Shown here piece by piece: positions 10,901 to 21,599 of a DNA stretch of 64,000 nt (its first letter is position 1; each line of letters opens with the position of its first letter). Below the pieces are notes generated by a model. The model made no database searches. It worked only from the letters and a program-made list of their open reading frames with translations, and was not told where the DNA came from. The stretch spans positions 265,578,077 through 265,642,076 of the forward strand of contig CP136061.1 of assembly GCA_032622095.1 (NCBI GenBank), given 5' to 3'. The stretch comes from Siphonodentalium dalli (Eukaryota; Mollusca; Scaphopoda; Gadilida; Siphonodentaliidae). The translations under genes and the position numbers were made by a program.

Positions 10901-11096
10901 AAAAAATGGTAAACAGGCTGTAGTATCTCTACGCCCAGTATATCACTGATCACCTCCAATGCCATAATGCACCTGGAGAATACCTATCAGGAAATACCAG
11001 TCGCCATTTCTGCGCTCTCCGGTGGCACCTACCTCCGCCACAGCCTGGTCTATCAGTTGAGTGGTCTGGATCATGTCCGTTAAGATGTCCATGTAT

Positions 11097-11180
11097 ATAT
11101 CATCATCGTCGTCATCATCATCATTATCATCATCATCATCATCATCATTATCAGCATCATCAGCATCATCATCATCGAAA
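11097..11180. repeat. (CAT)n microsatellite
   Basis: Interrupted CAT/ATG trinucleotide run. It codes poly-Ser in one frame (11061-11291), which is spurious. Its position matches the ATG-rich 3' tails of the two neighbouring LINE remnants. Confidence 0.9.
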
Positions 11181-11248
11181 ACTGAAAGATATGTTTGGTA
11201 TGAAATTAACTACTGCTATTGTTTTTGCCACGATTGGCATTTTGACAA

Positions 11249-11677
11249 ATCAAATCCCTGCCGCTATATCCCAGTACTTAGCATCAGATAAATCAAATCC
11301 CTGCCGCTATGTCCATGTACTTAGCACCAGATAAATCAAATCCCTGCCGCTATGTCCATGTACTTAGCATCAGATAAATCAAATCCCTGCCGCTATGTCC
11401 ATGTACTTAGCATCAGATAAATCAAATCCCTGCCGCTATATCCATTTACTTAGCATCAGATAAATCAAATCCCTGCCGCTATGTCCATGTACTTAACATC
11501 TGATAAATCAAATCCCTGCCGCTATGTCCATGTACTTAGCATCAGATAAATCAAATCCCTGCCGCTATGTCCATGTACTTAGCATCAGATAAATCAAATC
11601 CCTGCAGCTATGTCCATGTACTTAGCATCAGATAAATCAAATCCCTGCCGCTATGTCCATGTAATTAGCATAAGATA
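11249..11677 (+). repeat. 43-bp minisatellite, 10 copies
   Basis: Units begin CAAATCCCTGCCGCTATGTC at 11251 and recur every 43 bases to 11638 with very few differences. The unit is one segment of the LINE-flank sequence seen once at 12400-12430 and once at 8375-8400, so this is a recent local expansion. Confidence 0.95.
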
Positions 11678-11732
11678 ATCGTGTCCGTTGAGAAGTCTGC
11701 ATCATGCCCATATAGGATGTTCATGTATATAT

Positions 11733-12035
11733 CATCATCATCATCATTAAAAACTGCGAGGCAAGTCGTTCGACTTTTTGTCCCGGTTGAACATTAATCA
11801 TTCAATAATACGGCAGCAATAAGTATGCCTACACTAATGTTGAAACATCCACATCGTCAAACAGATACTTTCGATCATAGAAGAACGAGTCTATGAAACA
11901 TTTGAATGCATTGAGGTGACTTTTATTAAAAGCGAGTGTCGGTGATGAATTCAATTCGTTGATGGCACGTTCTGAGAAGAAGAATTTCTGCACGTCTTTT
12001 GAAACATGTTTTATGTTTTGTTTGTAATTTCCCAA
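11733..12035 (-). pseudogene. LINE (non-LTR retrotransposon) ORF2 C-terminal remnant
   Basis: The minus strand encodes 68 residues with VQKFFFSERAINELNS and LNAFKCFIDSFF. This matches the known layout of the extreme C-terminus of CR1/L2/I-type LINE polyproteins (..V+..FFS.R.(V/I)N.WN.LP....S.N.FK..LD..), followed by a stop, a short 3' UTR and an (ATG)n tail at about 11733-11755. Upstream RT sequence is not intact. A second, more decayed copy follows at 12470-12790. Confidence 0.65.
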
Positions 12036-12419
12036 TTTGTAATTGTTGTGATGGCCAGATTACAATAATTCGAATAGCATAGTCGAACAGACGACCGTGA
12101 GAATAATGGTAACATTCGGATAACATGACAATGTTCCATTCCGTCTAACAAGGGGCGTACACCATTTTCACCAGCCTCCTTGAGTTGTGAACAATCAACT
12201 ATGACTGGAATATTGGATCGCCGTTTCAATCTAACGTTATGTTTGCATGTAGAAACATATTCGACCAATATTTTTAAAACGACACATTCTAACCTAAATA
12301 TTGGTTGCAAAGTTCAGAATATCACTATCAGAACGATCTCAAGATATGTTTGGTATGAAATTAACAAATGCTGTTGTTTTGTCACGATAGACATTTTGAC
12401 AAGTTAAATATCTGCCACT
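12036..12419. other. Repeat-derived sequence between two LINE remnants
   Basis: 12240-12410 repeats sequence also found at 8205-8350 and 11176-11260. The rest shows nothing firm. On the minus strand 12161-12196 reads DCSQLKEAGENG, which resembles the first residues of a FReD, but the following residues do not continue the domain. Confidence 0.4.
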
Positions 12420-12790
12420 ATTTCTCTGTCCCTAGCATACGATAATTGTGTTCGTTGAGTGGTCTGAGTCATGTCCATACATGATGTTCATGTATATATC
12501 ATCATCATCATCATCAAAAACTGCGAGACAATTCTTTCGACTTTTCGCGGTCTCAGTTGAAAATAAAATATTTGGTAATACAGCAGCAAAAAGTAGGCCT
12601 ACACTAATGTTTAAATAATCAACATATATTTTCTATCATAGTCAAACGAGTCTATGAAATATTTGAATGCATTGAGATGACCTGCTTAAATAACAAGTTT
12701 CGGTGATTAATTCAATTCGTTGATGGCACATTCTGTGAATAATAAATTCTGCACGTCTTTTGAAACATTTCATATATATTTATATATCCA
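12420..12790 (-). repeat. Second LINE 3'-end copy
   Basis: It matches 11676-12000 over its length, including GATGTTCATGTATATATCAT next to a CAT-rich tail and the TCTATGAAATATTTGAATGC block. The ORF is broken. Confidence 0.65.
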
Positions 12791-12921
12791 TATTCAATAA
12801 AGTCATACACGGACACATTGTCTACTTGAGATATATTTACCATGTATTATTATTCATAATTACAACTTAGAAGTTTATTCTGATGTTCTGTTCCAATGAC
12901 TGAATAACAAATGATAGAACG

Positions 12922-12957
12922 ATGACGGGCTCGTGGTTCGGATATAACTGTTCAGGG
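12922..12957 (+). pseudogene. FReD fragment (GWW...C signature region)
   Basis: Twelve codons read MTGSWFGYNCSG, matching MTMGSGWWFGDNCTG of the intact FReD exon, with DNA similarity on both sides of the core. The reading stops being alike just after GGTTCGGATATAACTGTTC. The next expected residues are found 2.9 kb downstream at 15823, so an insertion probably split this gene copy. Confidence 0.65.
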
Positions 12958-13721
12958 TATTTATGTATAAAGAGAGAAATGTTCAGGGTATATATGTATA
13001 CAGGGGTCAAGGAATTTTTTAAGTTTTTAATTTTTTTTATTATATGATGTTTAGAATGGTCACAGCTGGATTTTTGATCAAATAACACCAACTTTGGGGA
13101 AAATAGCTTCAAAAATTTAATTTTTTTAATTATTAGTTTTGTTGACAGCTCTAAAACTTCTTTACAAATTTTTCTTCAAAACTAACATCCAAAAATATAA
13201 CAGGGACAAAAAAGTTGGAGAGAATCTAATCCCAAATTCTAATCCTGATTGAATGTTCAACAATGTTCAAAATGTCTGTGTCCCCGTCCAAATCGAATTA
13301 GATAAAATGCTCATAAAATATAACACACATTTCACCAAAAATCGGGCTGCCCAACCGAGAATGGCTATACTGGTGAATTATAATAAAGGTAGCTGATTAG
13401 CACCAATCACATTGGGTTGATATATATAAATATTATATATTATAAATATAGATCTGGCATGAGTATTCATTATATGACTATCGTTTTTCTGCCACAATAC
13501 CACTATAGTAAAGCGATCATTTCCCGACCATCGGATCAGCTGCAGTTTTATCAGATGGCATACCACCATTCCCTATCTCGCGTATACTGCACATGTCCGT
13601 AAAAAGCCGGACGATTACTTATACAAAAATAGTTCATTCTTTATTCTTGTTACTAGTGGCCTACGTGTGGTTTCATTTAATATTCAATTGTGCTTTTTAA
13701 ATAAAAAACATGTCATATGAT
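12958..13721. other. AT-rich intergenic, nothing recognised
   Basis: The segment includes a short internal repeat (GTTCAGGGTATATATGTATA-like, twice near 12955-13005). Small ORFs at 13378-13602 on both strands have no recognisable motif. Confidence 0.5.
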
Positions 13722-13893
13722 AACATGTTATCGCTGCAGTGAATTGATCTCGGCTTCGCATCACGTCTCGTTAAAGAGGTAAGATCGCTGGATCAAACTC
13801 ATTGCCTGTGGCGGCCCATTTGATCGAGCGATGGGACCTCTTCAACTTGACGTGACACTTCGCCCAGATCAATTCACTGCAGCGATAACATGT
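13722..13893. repeat. Near-perfect hairpin palindrome
   Basis: ACATGTTATCGCTGCAGTGA and its reverse complement bound a 172-bp hairpin; the arms stay complementary inward through GATCGCT/AGCGATG and AAAGAGGT/ACCTCTT. Foldback MITE-like unit. Confidence 0.85.
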
Positions 13894-14425
13894 ATATATT
13901 GTACCCACGAGTCACCTACTATTGTACACACTTGTATACAGATCATGCATGGTATATGTGTTAATTCATAGATTTTGCAATAAACTGATTCTGATTAATT
14001 GCAGCTGTCATTGTCTGATTATGGTGTGAAATTTGTTTCAAAATGGAAGCTGTTGGAAACTACCAAACAGAGATTGGCCTTGTGAAATGAATAAAGCCCG
14101 AATAATTTATTTCATTAGAGTGACCCGAACATAATTATGTCTGTTCTTGGTAAGTTGCGCTAGGTATCTTTGACATATTTGTGCAATCCGTTCGAGTATA
14201 CTATCACTTGGCCGCGTTAAATTGTTATAAATGACGTTTATTTTGGGTTAAGACATGGACGAGCAGATCGACAGTTTTAAGAAATCTATCGGGTTTTGAG
14301 TTTGGGATTAGAATTTTCAAACTAGTTTTGCTTTATCATATTTTTGTGGATATTAGTGGTGAAGTCTGATCTCTAAAGAAGAGATAGCGCTGTCAACACA
14401 TTTGATATTTTGAATTTAATTTTTA
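13894..14425. other. Intergenic, nothing recognised
   Basis: No ORF or repeat relation was found in the window. Confidence 0.5.
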
Positions 14426-15712
14426 GTCGAGTTTTTTTCTCCAAAACTCGACTTATAGTTTGATGGGGGACGGCGGGCGGGCGGGCGGGCGGGCGGGCGG
14501 GCGGGCGTCACACAAGTTTTGCTTATAACTCAACCGTTTATTGACGGATTAAAATAATTTTTGGTGTGTGAGTACATATCCATGCACGTAATCGGGTTCG
14601 TCCGCACATTTATTACAGAGTTATGGCCCTTTGAATTTTCAGTTAGTTAGCGCGATAACTTCAACAAACGTTATCCGATTTGATTGAAATTTGATATATA
14701 GGTGTCTCCCAAGAATATCTCGGATAAATTCGAAAACCGGCCTGGTCCGATAAAATTTGATAGAGTTATGGCCCTTAATTAGTCATTTTTCACGAATTTT
14801 CAGCTCGTTAGCGCGATAACTTCAACAAACGTTATCCGATTTGATTGAAATTTGGTATATAGGTGTCTCCCAAGAATATCTCGGATGAGTTCGAAAACCG
14901 GCCAGGTCCGATAAAATTTGATAGAGTTATGGCCCTTAATTAGTAATTTTTCACGAATTTTAAGCTCGTTAGCGCGATAACTTCAACAAACGTTATCCGA
15001 TTTGATTGTAATTTGGTTTATATGTGTCTCCCAAGAATATCTCGGTCGAGTTCGAAAACCGGCCAGGTCCGATAAAATTTGATAGAGTTATGGCCCTTAA
15101 TTAGTCATTTTTCAAGAATTTTCAGCTCGATAGCGCGATAACTTCAACAAACGTTATCCGATTTGATTGAAATTTGGTCTATAGGTGTCTCCCAAGAATA
15201 TCTCGGTCGAGTTCGAAAACCGGCTAGGTCCGATAAAATTTGATAGAGTTATGGCCCTTAATTAGTCATTTTTTTCACAAATTTTCTGCTCGTTAGCGTG
15301 ATAATTTAACAAACATCATCCTATTGGATTGAAATTTTGATATATAGGTGTCTCCCAAGAATACCTCGGACGAGTTAGAAAACCGGCCCGGTCCAAAAAA
15401 ATTTGATAGAATTATGGCCCTTAATTAGTCATTTTTTGTGAATTTTTAGCTCGTTAGCGCGATAACTTCAACAAACGTCCTCCGATTTGTTTAAAATTTG
15501 GAATAGACATACTTGCCAAGAATATTTCGGACGAGTTCGAAAACCAGCCTGGCCCGATAAAATTTGATGGAGTTATGGCCCTTAATTAATCATTTTTCGA
15601 TTTTACCTATTAATTAGTCTACCGATACTGATGCACACCAATTGGCGGTAGCCACCGGCGGTAAGCCACCGAAAACGAGACACAGCATCTCTGATGCCAC
15701 CTCTTGTTTTTA
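14426..15712 (+). mobile_element. Pearl/Helentron-like non-autonomous element with 161-bp core
   Basis: The left end carries a hairpin GTCGAGTTTT...AAAACTCGAC, then a (GGGC)n run at about 14470-14508. Then come six to seven tandem units of 161 bp (GCGCGATAAC at 14650, 14811, 14972, 15133, then 15457), and a right flank with a small hairpin (CGGTAGCCACCGGCGG...GCCACCG). Unique ends around tandem ~160-bp units plus a microsatellite match the described layout of bivalve 'pearl' elements, later placed with Helentrons. No coding capacity is present. Confidence 0.6.
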
Positions 15713-15822
15713 AATAATTTCCCTCAAACTTGGTGTTATATCCTCGAAAATGCAGTTGTGACTCTTCTAAAAAATAATATAATAAAATTAAAAAAATTGT
15801 TTCCAGATCTCTATGGTTCAGG

Positions 15823-15933
15823 GTGAATATGCATGCTATCCTTGGACCACACGTGGTCGAGTGGACAGACTACAGTAATCCGAACAGCATATTCTATCTG
15901 ACGCACATGAGATTCATGATGAGATTCGAATAA
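15823..15933 (+). pseudogene. FReD C-terminal fragment
   Basis: Thirty-six codons and a stop read VNMHAILGPHVVEWTDYSNP then NSIFYLTHMRFMMRFE, aligning with VNLHTPSIVGSHVAEWPDYY and onward in the intact exon at 7212-7894. It continues where the fragment at 12922-12957 leaves off; GGTTCAGGG lies at the break on both sides. Domain start and middle are absent. It is a relic of a duplicated lectin gene. Confidence 0.8.
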
Positions 15934-16089
15934 TAAAATAAAGAACGATCTCAACTTACTTTCCGATAAAAACGGTTTGAAATTCGCAATCGCTGCAGGT
16001 ATTGTCAGGCATAACATTTCTAACTTTTCTAAATTGATTTTATCAAAGTTGATAGTGAGTCAAACTAAATTACTGAAAGCCCCTACGTC
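15934..16089. other. 3' flank of the FReD relic
   Basis: AATAAAATAAAG follows the stop at once. TTTTATCAAAGTTGATAGT near 16038 is also present near 8350, downstream of the intact FReD exon, supporting a duplicated gene 3' region. Confidence 0.5.
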
Positions 16090-16990
16090 ACCATCAGCTG
16101 TATCCGTAGATCATGCCATCATGAATCTCTACTCTCGCTAACGCCCGTAGAGATCATATTCCACCAGTACAAAACCTGGGAACTTTTTTAAGTTTTGACA
16201 GGGAACCTTATAAAGTCGAAAAAATAATGCGGTGAATATATTTCTTAGTTATTATTTGTTCCTTAATAATGTACCTCACTGAAGGTGAGGTCCCAACTCG
16301 AAATTTAATGCTTTTCTCTGACTTTTCTGAGACGATATCGCATAAAAAACACTGAACTAATTACGCAGGATAAATTCCATAATTGTAAGCGACGCAAATC
16401 AAATTCGCTCACAGTCATTTAACCCCTTACCCAACAGAACGGCCCTGTGCCAATGCATTCTCTTATATATGCGAGTCGACCATAGGTCGCCTCGCATATA
16501 TAAGAGAATGCATTGGCTTAACACATTAAAAATTATAAAATTGTTAAAGAATGTAAGAAAAAATGGTAAAAAAAGATTTTGTTTAGGCCAATGCATTCTC
16601 TTATATATGCGAGGCGACCTATGGTCGACTCGCATATATAAGAGAATGCATTGGCACAGGGCTTACTGTAACTATCACAACGTGGTCAAGGAGCCGGTTC
16701 CAATGATATCCATATTTGTATGGTTCTATTGAGACAGACCGGAGATATTTTAGGCTGTTGAAGCTTTATTTGGCCGGTTTTGGCCGGTTTGTTGGGTAAA
16801 GGGTTAAATGTCACATTTCGAGTTAGGACCTTCACCTATATAGCGAAGTACATTATTAAGGAACAGATAATGACTTCATAAGGCTCCCTGTCAAAACTTC
16901 CAGGTTTTGTATTGGTGGAATATGATGTCTACGGGCGTTAGTCAGAGTAGAGATTCATGGCATGATCAAAAGTATCTGATGGGTGATCTG
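16090..16990. mobile_element. Foldback element with about 200-bp arms, interrupted by a MITE
   Basis: The left arm 16090-16305 (ATCATGCCATCATGAATCTC, TAACGCCCGTAGAGATCATA, ...AGGTCCCAACTCGAAAT) is the reverse complement of the right arm 16808-16990. The centre holds MITE copy B at 16423-16803. Confidence 0.8.
16423..16803 (+). mobile_element. TTAA-type (piggyBac-like) MITE, copy B
   Basis: Flanked by TTAA at 16419-16422 and 16804-16807. Termini are CCCCTTACCCAACA and TGTTGGGTAAAGGG. It contains twin palindromes on AATGCATTCTCTTATATATG. TTAA duplications with termini starting CCC are the hallmark of piggyBac-type elements. It is too short to code for a transposase. Confidence 0.85.
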
Positions 16991-17073
16991 ATTCATGGCA
17001 TGATCTACAGTATCCAGTTGGTGATCTGATTCATGGCATGATCTAGAGTATCCGGTGGGTGATCTGATTCATG
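16952..17073 (+). repeat. 38-bp tandem repeat, 3.2 copies
   Basis: Units start GATTCATGGCATGATC at 16952, 16990 and 17028, with a partial fourth at 17066. The first unit lies in the outer part of the foldback arm, so it expanded from there. Confidence 0.9.
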
Positions 17074-17466
17074 CACAAGCAGGATGTTCATGTTTATCAA
17101 TGATTCCATAAAGTCATGTATATACACACGATGTCGGAGATATATATTTACAATTATTATTTACAAAGTGAAGTTTTATTCTGATATTATATTATAGTAT
17201 ATTGTATTATATTTAATTATATCATAATATATTATATTATATTATATTGTACAATATTATGTTATATTATATAACATTATATCATATGTATTATTTGCAA
17301 TTGTTAAGTGAAGATTTATTCTGTTTTTCTATAGCTATGTTACAATGACTGAAATAAAAATAATTGACCAATGACATACGTGCAAAGGTGTCATCTGTCA
17401 TCTATCTGGGCGATGAATGTAAGCTACCTACCAAACGTTATAGACCTTCCGCCGGTTGCAGATCCC
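17074..17466. repeat. AT-rich low-complexity tract
   Basis: TATTATATTATATTATAT-like sequence at about 17200-17290; nothing coding. Confidence 0.7.
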
Positions 17467-17592
17467 CTCTCCCATATGCTGAATGCTGGTGGTTATATGG
17501 TATACCCTTTAAAACTCATCAGATCCTCCCTCTCCCATATGCTGAATGCTGGTGGTTATATGGTATACCCCTTAAAACTCAGGTTATTTTCT
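17467..17592 (+). repeat. 63-bp direct duplication
   Basis: CTCTCCCATATGCTGAATGC occurs at 17467 and 17530, with the rest of the unit nearly identical. ORFs across it (17364-17700) simply repeat the peptide and are not supported. Confidence 0.9.
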
Positions 17593-17799
17593 AGACCAAG
17601 TCTTCTCTGTCCACAACAACTTTGGATTTCGGTTGGGATAATGCTGTTTTGGATAGAAGGACAGGAAACGCTTCCATCAATTACTATTTATTATATTTAG
17701 AATGTTCTGTTATACTATACATACAATCAATATATGGCATTGTTCAGTTCGCGTTCGTTCAGAACGTACCATGCAAATCGGCACTAAAACTGTTTTTTT
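17593..17799. other. Intergenic, nothing recognised
   Basis: Ends in a T-run at 17792. No supported gene. Confidence 0.4.
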
Positions 17800-19130
17800 T
17801 TTTTTATCATTTGGTTCCTCCCTGACTCGAGCGGCGCCACATCATGGAGATGGTTATATAATGTATAAGTTTGGTGGAAATCGGCGACAATACTATTTAA
17901 TCATTTTTGATGCCCTCCACCTTTTCTGCTCCCGTTACCCCTGTTAGACCCTTTTCGTCCCCAGTGAAGTTATATAGAAGACAGACATTCGCAAATAGAA
18001 GCACCAAATGTGGCGTCTTTAACCCACACAGTTTGATTCCTCGTATCATTGGAGAAGAAAGTGTATATATATTAATATGGTGGAATTGGCGCTAAACATA
18101 TTTTTATCAGTTTTGGTGACCTTCCCTCACTATCCCTGAATCAAGCGGTGCCACTATTGACATCTTTAAACCAATCAATTAGATTCATTATGAAGATTAT
18201 ATATAGAATTGTTGGAAATAAGCGGCTACACTAATTCTTATCAAATTTAGCACCTCCACCTATCACCCAAACGGCACCAAATTGGCGTATTTAAACCACA
18301 CGATTTGATTCCTCGTTTCACGGGGAATGCAAATAAATTGTGCAAATCGGCGCTAATATATTTTTAAACAATTGTGGTGTCCCTCTCCCCCCTGATTCGA
18401 ACGGCCCCACTTTTGACATCTTTGAATTAGACTCCCGATATCATGGAGATGATTATGTGTACGTTAGGTAGTCAACGGCGACTAAACAAATTCTTATTCT
18501 TACCCCCACCACGGGTTTTCAACCAAACGTCACCAATTTGGCGTATTTAAATCACACGTTATATTCCTCTTACCACGCAGAAGAATGTGTATCAGTTTGG
18601 TTGAAATCGGCGCCAAAAATACTGTTATCATTTTGGTGCACCTCTCCGCTTCAGTGAACCCTTGGCTCGAATGATTCCACTTTTTACAGCTTTACGCACT
18701 ATCATATATAGACTCCTGACATCATGGAGATGATTAATATGTATAAGTTTGGTGGTAATCGGCGACCAAACAAATTCTTATAAAATTTAGAAGCAACCAT
18801 CTCTCATCCAAACGGCACCAATTTAGCATATCCAATCACACGATTAGATTCCTTGCATCGTGGAGAAGAATGCATCAATTTGTTGGAAATCGGCGCTAAA
18901 AATATTATATCAAATGTATTGTCCCTCTCCCCTTCCGTGCACCCCTGACTCGAAAGGCGTCACCTGTGACCATTTTTAAATCACAACATTTGATCCATCA
19001 TATCATGGCATGATTATGTATAAGTTTGGTGGCAATCGGAGACACACAATTGTGCTGCCCATCCCCTTTTCTGCCCCAGAAAACAACAGCGTCACTTTAT
19101 AAAATTATAAACTGCACCATTATCTTCCTC
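17800..19130 (+). repeat. Degenerate dimeric tandem array
   Basis: Two alternating monomer types recur: one around CTGACTCGA..GGCGCCAC..CATGGAGATGATTATGTATAAG, the other around AACGGCACCAATTTGGCGTATTTAAACC..GATTTGATTCCTCG. Both contain TTTGGTGGAAATCGGCG. Together they give an old higher-order unit of roughly 300 bp. Solitary, diverged monomers lie at 21600-21730 and 39290-39930 in the same orientation. Confidence 0.7.
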
Positions 19131-19228
19131 TTAAAAAGATACCCGTTACAACCCTTTGGTGCCATCTAGATGGTCTCCCGTGAATTTCTATAGAACATAG
19201 ACAAACAGAGACATACATTCGCAAATAT

Positions 19229-19392
19229 ATATAAGGATTAACTGTTATGTGGACTGTTTTTATGGAGATGTAACGGTGAGGTAAGTGGACATAACTTGTG
19301 TAAAACCCGAAGGGTTTTACATACAAGTTATGACCACTTACCTCACCGTTACATCTCCATAAAAATAGTCCACATGACAGTTAATCCTTATA
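19229..19392. repeat. Near-perfect hairpin palindrome
   Basis: TATAAGGATTAACTGTTATG starts the left arm and CATGACAGTTAATCCTTATA ends the right arm. The loop is at ACCCGAAGGGTT. Arms are about 80 bases with a few mismatches. Confidence 0.9.
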
Positions 19393-20419
19393 TTTATATA
19401 CATTTAGCGAGAAGGCCACTTTTGTAAATATATTTAAATCGAAAAGTGTTTCGTGACAAGATCAGCCCAAAATACCCAATAGCACCCTTGCCAAAAGTTA
19501 ATAGGAACAATTTCTCTTCATATTGAAACCCGATGATGTATTAAGTCAATCCTGCGCGAGTCCAAATGCGCCCAAAACATTACGCGTTCGTCTTTCCAAA
19601 CCTAATGACGTATCGATGGTGTTATTAGCTTGGTGTTATGAGGCGTTGCGCATTCACCGAGAAATAACTGCAACTAGCCACGTGGGCGCCGACCAATCAG
19701 AATGCTGGATTTAGTGATGACAACACTTAGTGTGTAAATATATATAGATATTGTGTGGGTAAAGAGTTGTTGTTATAGCACTATAGGTTACACTACATCA
19801 AGCGGATGCGGGATAAATATATAGGAGAGAATAAAATAGACACTGGGCCATGATTGGTTAATAGCCTTGTGTGCTTTTTGAATAAAAAAATCATCACACC
19901 TCTTCCCTATGATTTCCCGTAGGTAAAATAGCCATTGGCACAGGAATTAACCCTTTGTAGTAAAGTTTGAATTTTTTGGTGTGGTCTAAAAAGATTTATA
20001 GGCGAATTCCATGCTTTATATATAGACGGACATGATGTTGTTGCGTAAAAAGTTTCCCAAAATGTAAATTTTTCAGATTTAAAGAAAATGTTGCACCCAA
20101 AATTTATATTGCCAACAGTATCCGCTAAAACGTTAGCACTGAGGCCTGTGGAAAACATTTACACCAGTGTAACCTTTACAGTGTAACCTAAAGGTTACAT
20201 TTGTTATAATGGATATTGATTGTTTTCTTCAAATTGATAGATTGAAATCTAGATATTTTTAAAATTCAAGAATGTGGCGCATTCTTAACCAAATAGAACT
20301 CACAAAACAAAGTTGTGCTCCGTTTAACATGGCGGGATTATGCCGGGCAAGCCTGCTATATTAGAGTTATGTACATACCAGGTACACTTATACCCAGAAA
20401 ATGGAACAATACATTTTCC
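19393..20419. other. Intergenic, nothing recognised
   Basis: It contains a small hairpin around 20165-20200 (GTAACCT...AGGTTAC) and the string CCATTGGCACAGGAATTAAC at 19932, which resembles an outer edge of the twin-palindrome MITE. No gene is supported. Confidence 0.45.
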
Positions 20420-20765
20420 CGCGAAACGGTGTTAAGTATAAACAAGACGCGGACTTTGATTGCTGGTGTCGGAGCCCGACCAAACGCGTACAATGTATTT
20501 CGCTTTTAATGGCAAGCCATAGACATTCTTGAGTTGACAGAAACTGTCAACAGTTGACGCCGTGGATGTTTTCAAAAGTGTCAGAGCCACTTGCTGTGGT
20601 GAGTTGTGTCGATTTTACACTTAAACTGTCATCACAAACACTTTCTGAGTACCTTGTTGACATTTCCGAGTACATTATATGCTGTGGCTCCAGTTCACGA
20701 TAACGTTTTGCTGGTCATCGATCTTGTTGGTACATTTAGAAAGGCTCCTCATTGTGCAAGAATAT
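20420..20765 (+). repeat. Dispersed repeat family R, copy 1 (MITE-free)
   Basis: GATTGCTGGTGTCGGAGCCC, CATTCTTGAGTTGACAG, GTGTTTTCAAAAGTG-like and CTGTCATCACAAACAC blocks are shared with 25720-26260 and 60650-61620. At 20500-20520 it carries CGCTTTTAATGGCAAGCC, the undisturbed version of the site where MITE copy C sits in the 60-kb copy. Confidence 0.75.
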
Positions 20766-21599
20766 ATGTTGCTCTTAAATAGAATGATAAAACATAGTCG
20801 TACAAAACGACGTACTTTATCGCACAGGGTTATAGATGCGTAAACTTAAACCAAAATTTGTGTACAAACATAATCATGTTTGATCACGAGATCTTTCACT
20901 CGTATATATCACTACATCATACCGCATGACATTTCAGATAAGTAAGCTATACACTGATATTGCGAAGTACTTAGACGAAAATAAAACATAATTATAAAGT
21001 ACAAGTATTTTGGCAGTATTGCTATTTAGTTAGCGAATGGGGATAATTTGAAGAGCAGAATCATAGGAACTATATCTTTGGCCGGGGGATGCGCGCAGTT
21101 AAACTGCGTTAAACATTCTTTCCAATAATTTCTTTGCCGAAGACAGTCGCTTGTGTTGACAACCCTCCCTCCCTCCCTGTTTTTTGTTTTGGGACATACG
21201 CATTCGATAGATGTTTCCCCCTTTGGCCTACATCTGTATAGGCGGTTATTGTGCCTCAAAAATTGTCACCCACATGTTTGTATTGGTTACTACTTCATTT
21301 ATTGTATCGGCTTCCTGTAAATAATTATGATTTTCTAAACAGGTAGCTATAAAACGCATTCCAGTTGTTGTCTTTCACTCTAACCCTGTGGGATAAATAT
21401 ACTTTTCATGCTTTCTTCTATGTATTTGTTTTTGCTAGTTCACTATATGAATGCCCTGATTCCCATTCCCATATTGGTATGCCAGTTGAGAAGATATAAT
21501 TATTCAAGTGACTTCCTTCGGTCACCATTTGTAAAAGTTGTGAAATTTGAAAGCCAAAAACTCCTTAGGACGCATTATGGAGATGACTAAATATGACAT
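20766..21599. other. Intergenic, nothing recognised
   Basis: Small ORFs (21026-21259 -, 21408-21590 +) show no domain signature. Confidence 0.45.

Larger units (their letters stand above)
8426..11053. mobile_element. 2.6-kb element with very long inverted repeats carrying a decayed ORF
   Basis: Arms 8426-9095 and 9945-11053 are reverse complements (outer ends ATAGACCAGGCTGTGGCGG and its complement); the right arm is longer because of an insertion at about 10422-10900. The loop 9096-9944 holds a broken ORF. Flanks on both sides match one continuous LINE-derived sequence at 11660-11720 and 12420-12500, so the element was inserted into it. A target duplication longer than 1-2 bases is not evident. 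Confidence 0.75.

Noticed and set aside
11061-11291. Poly-serine ORF
   Set aside because: Translation of a CAT microsatellite.
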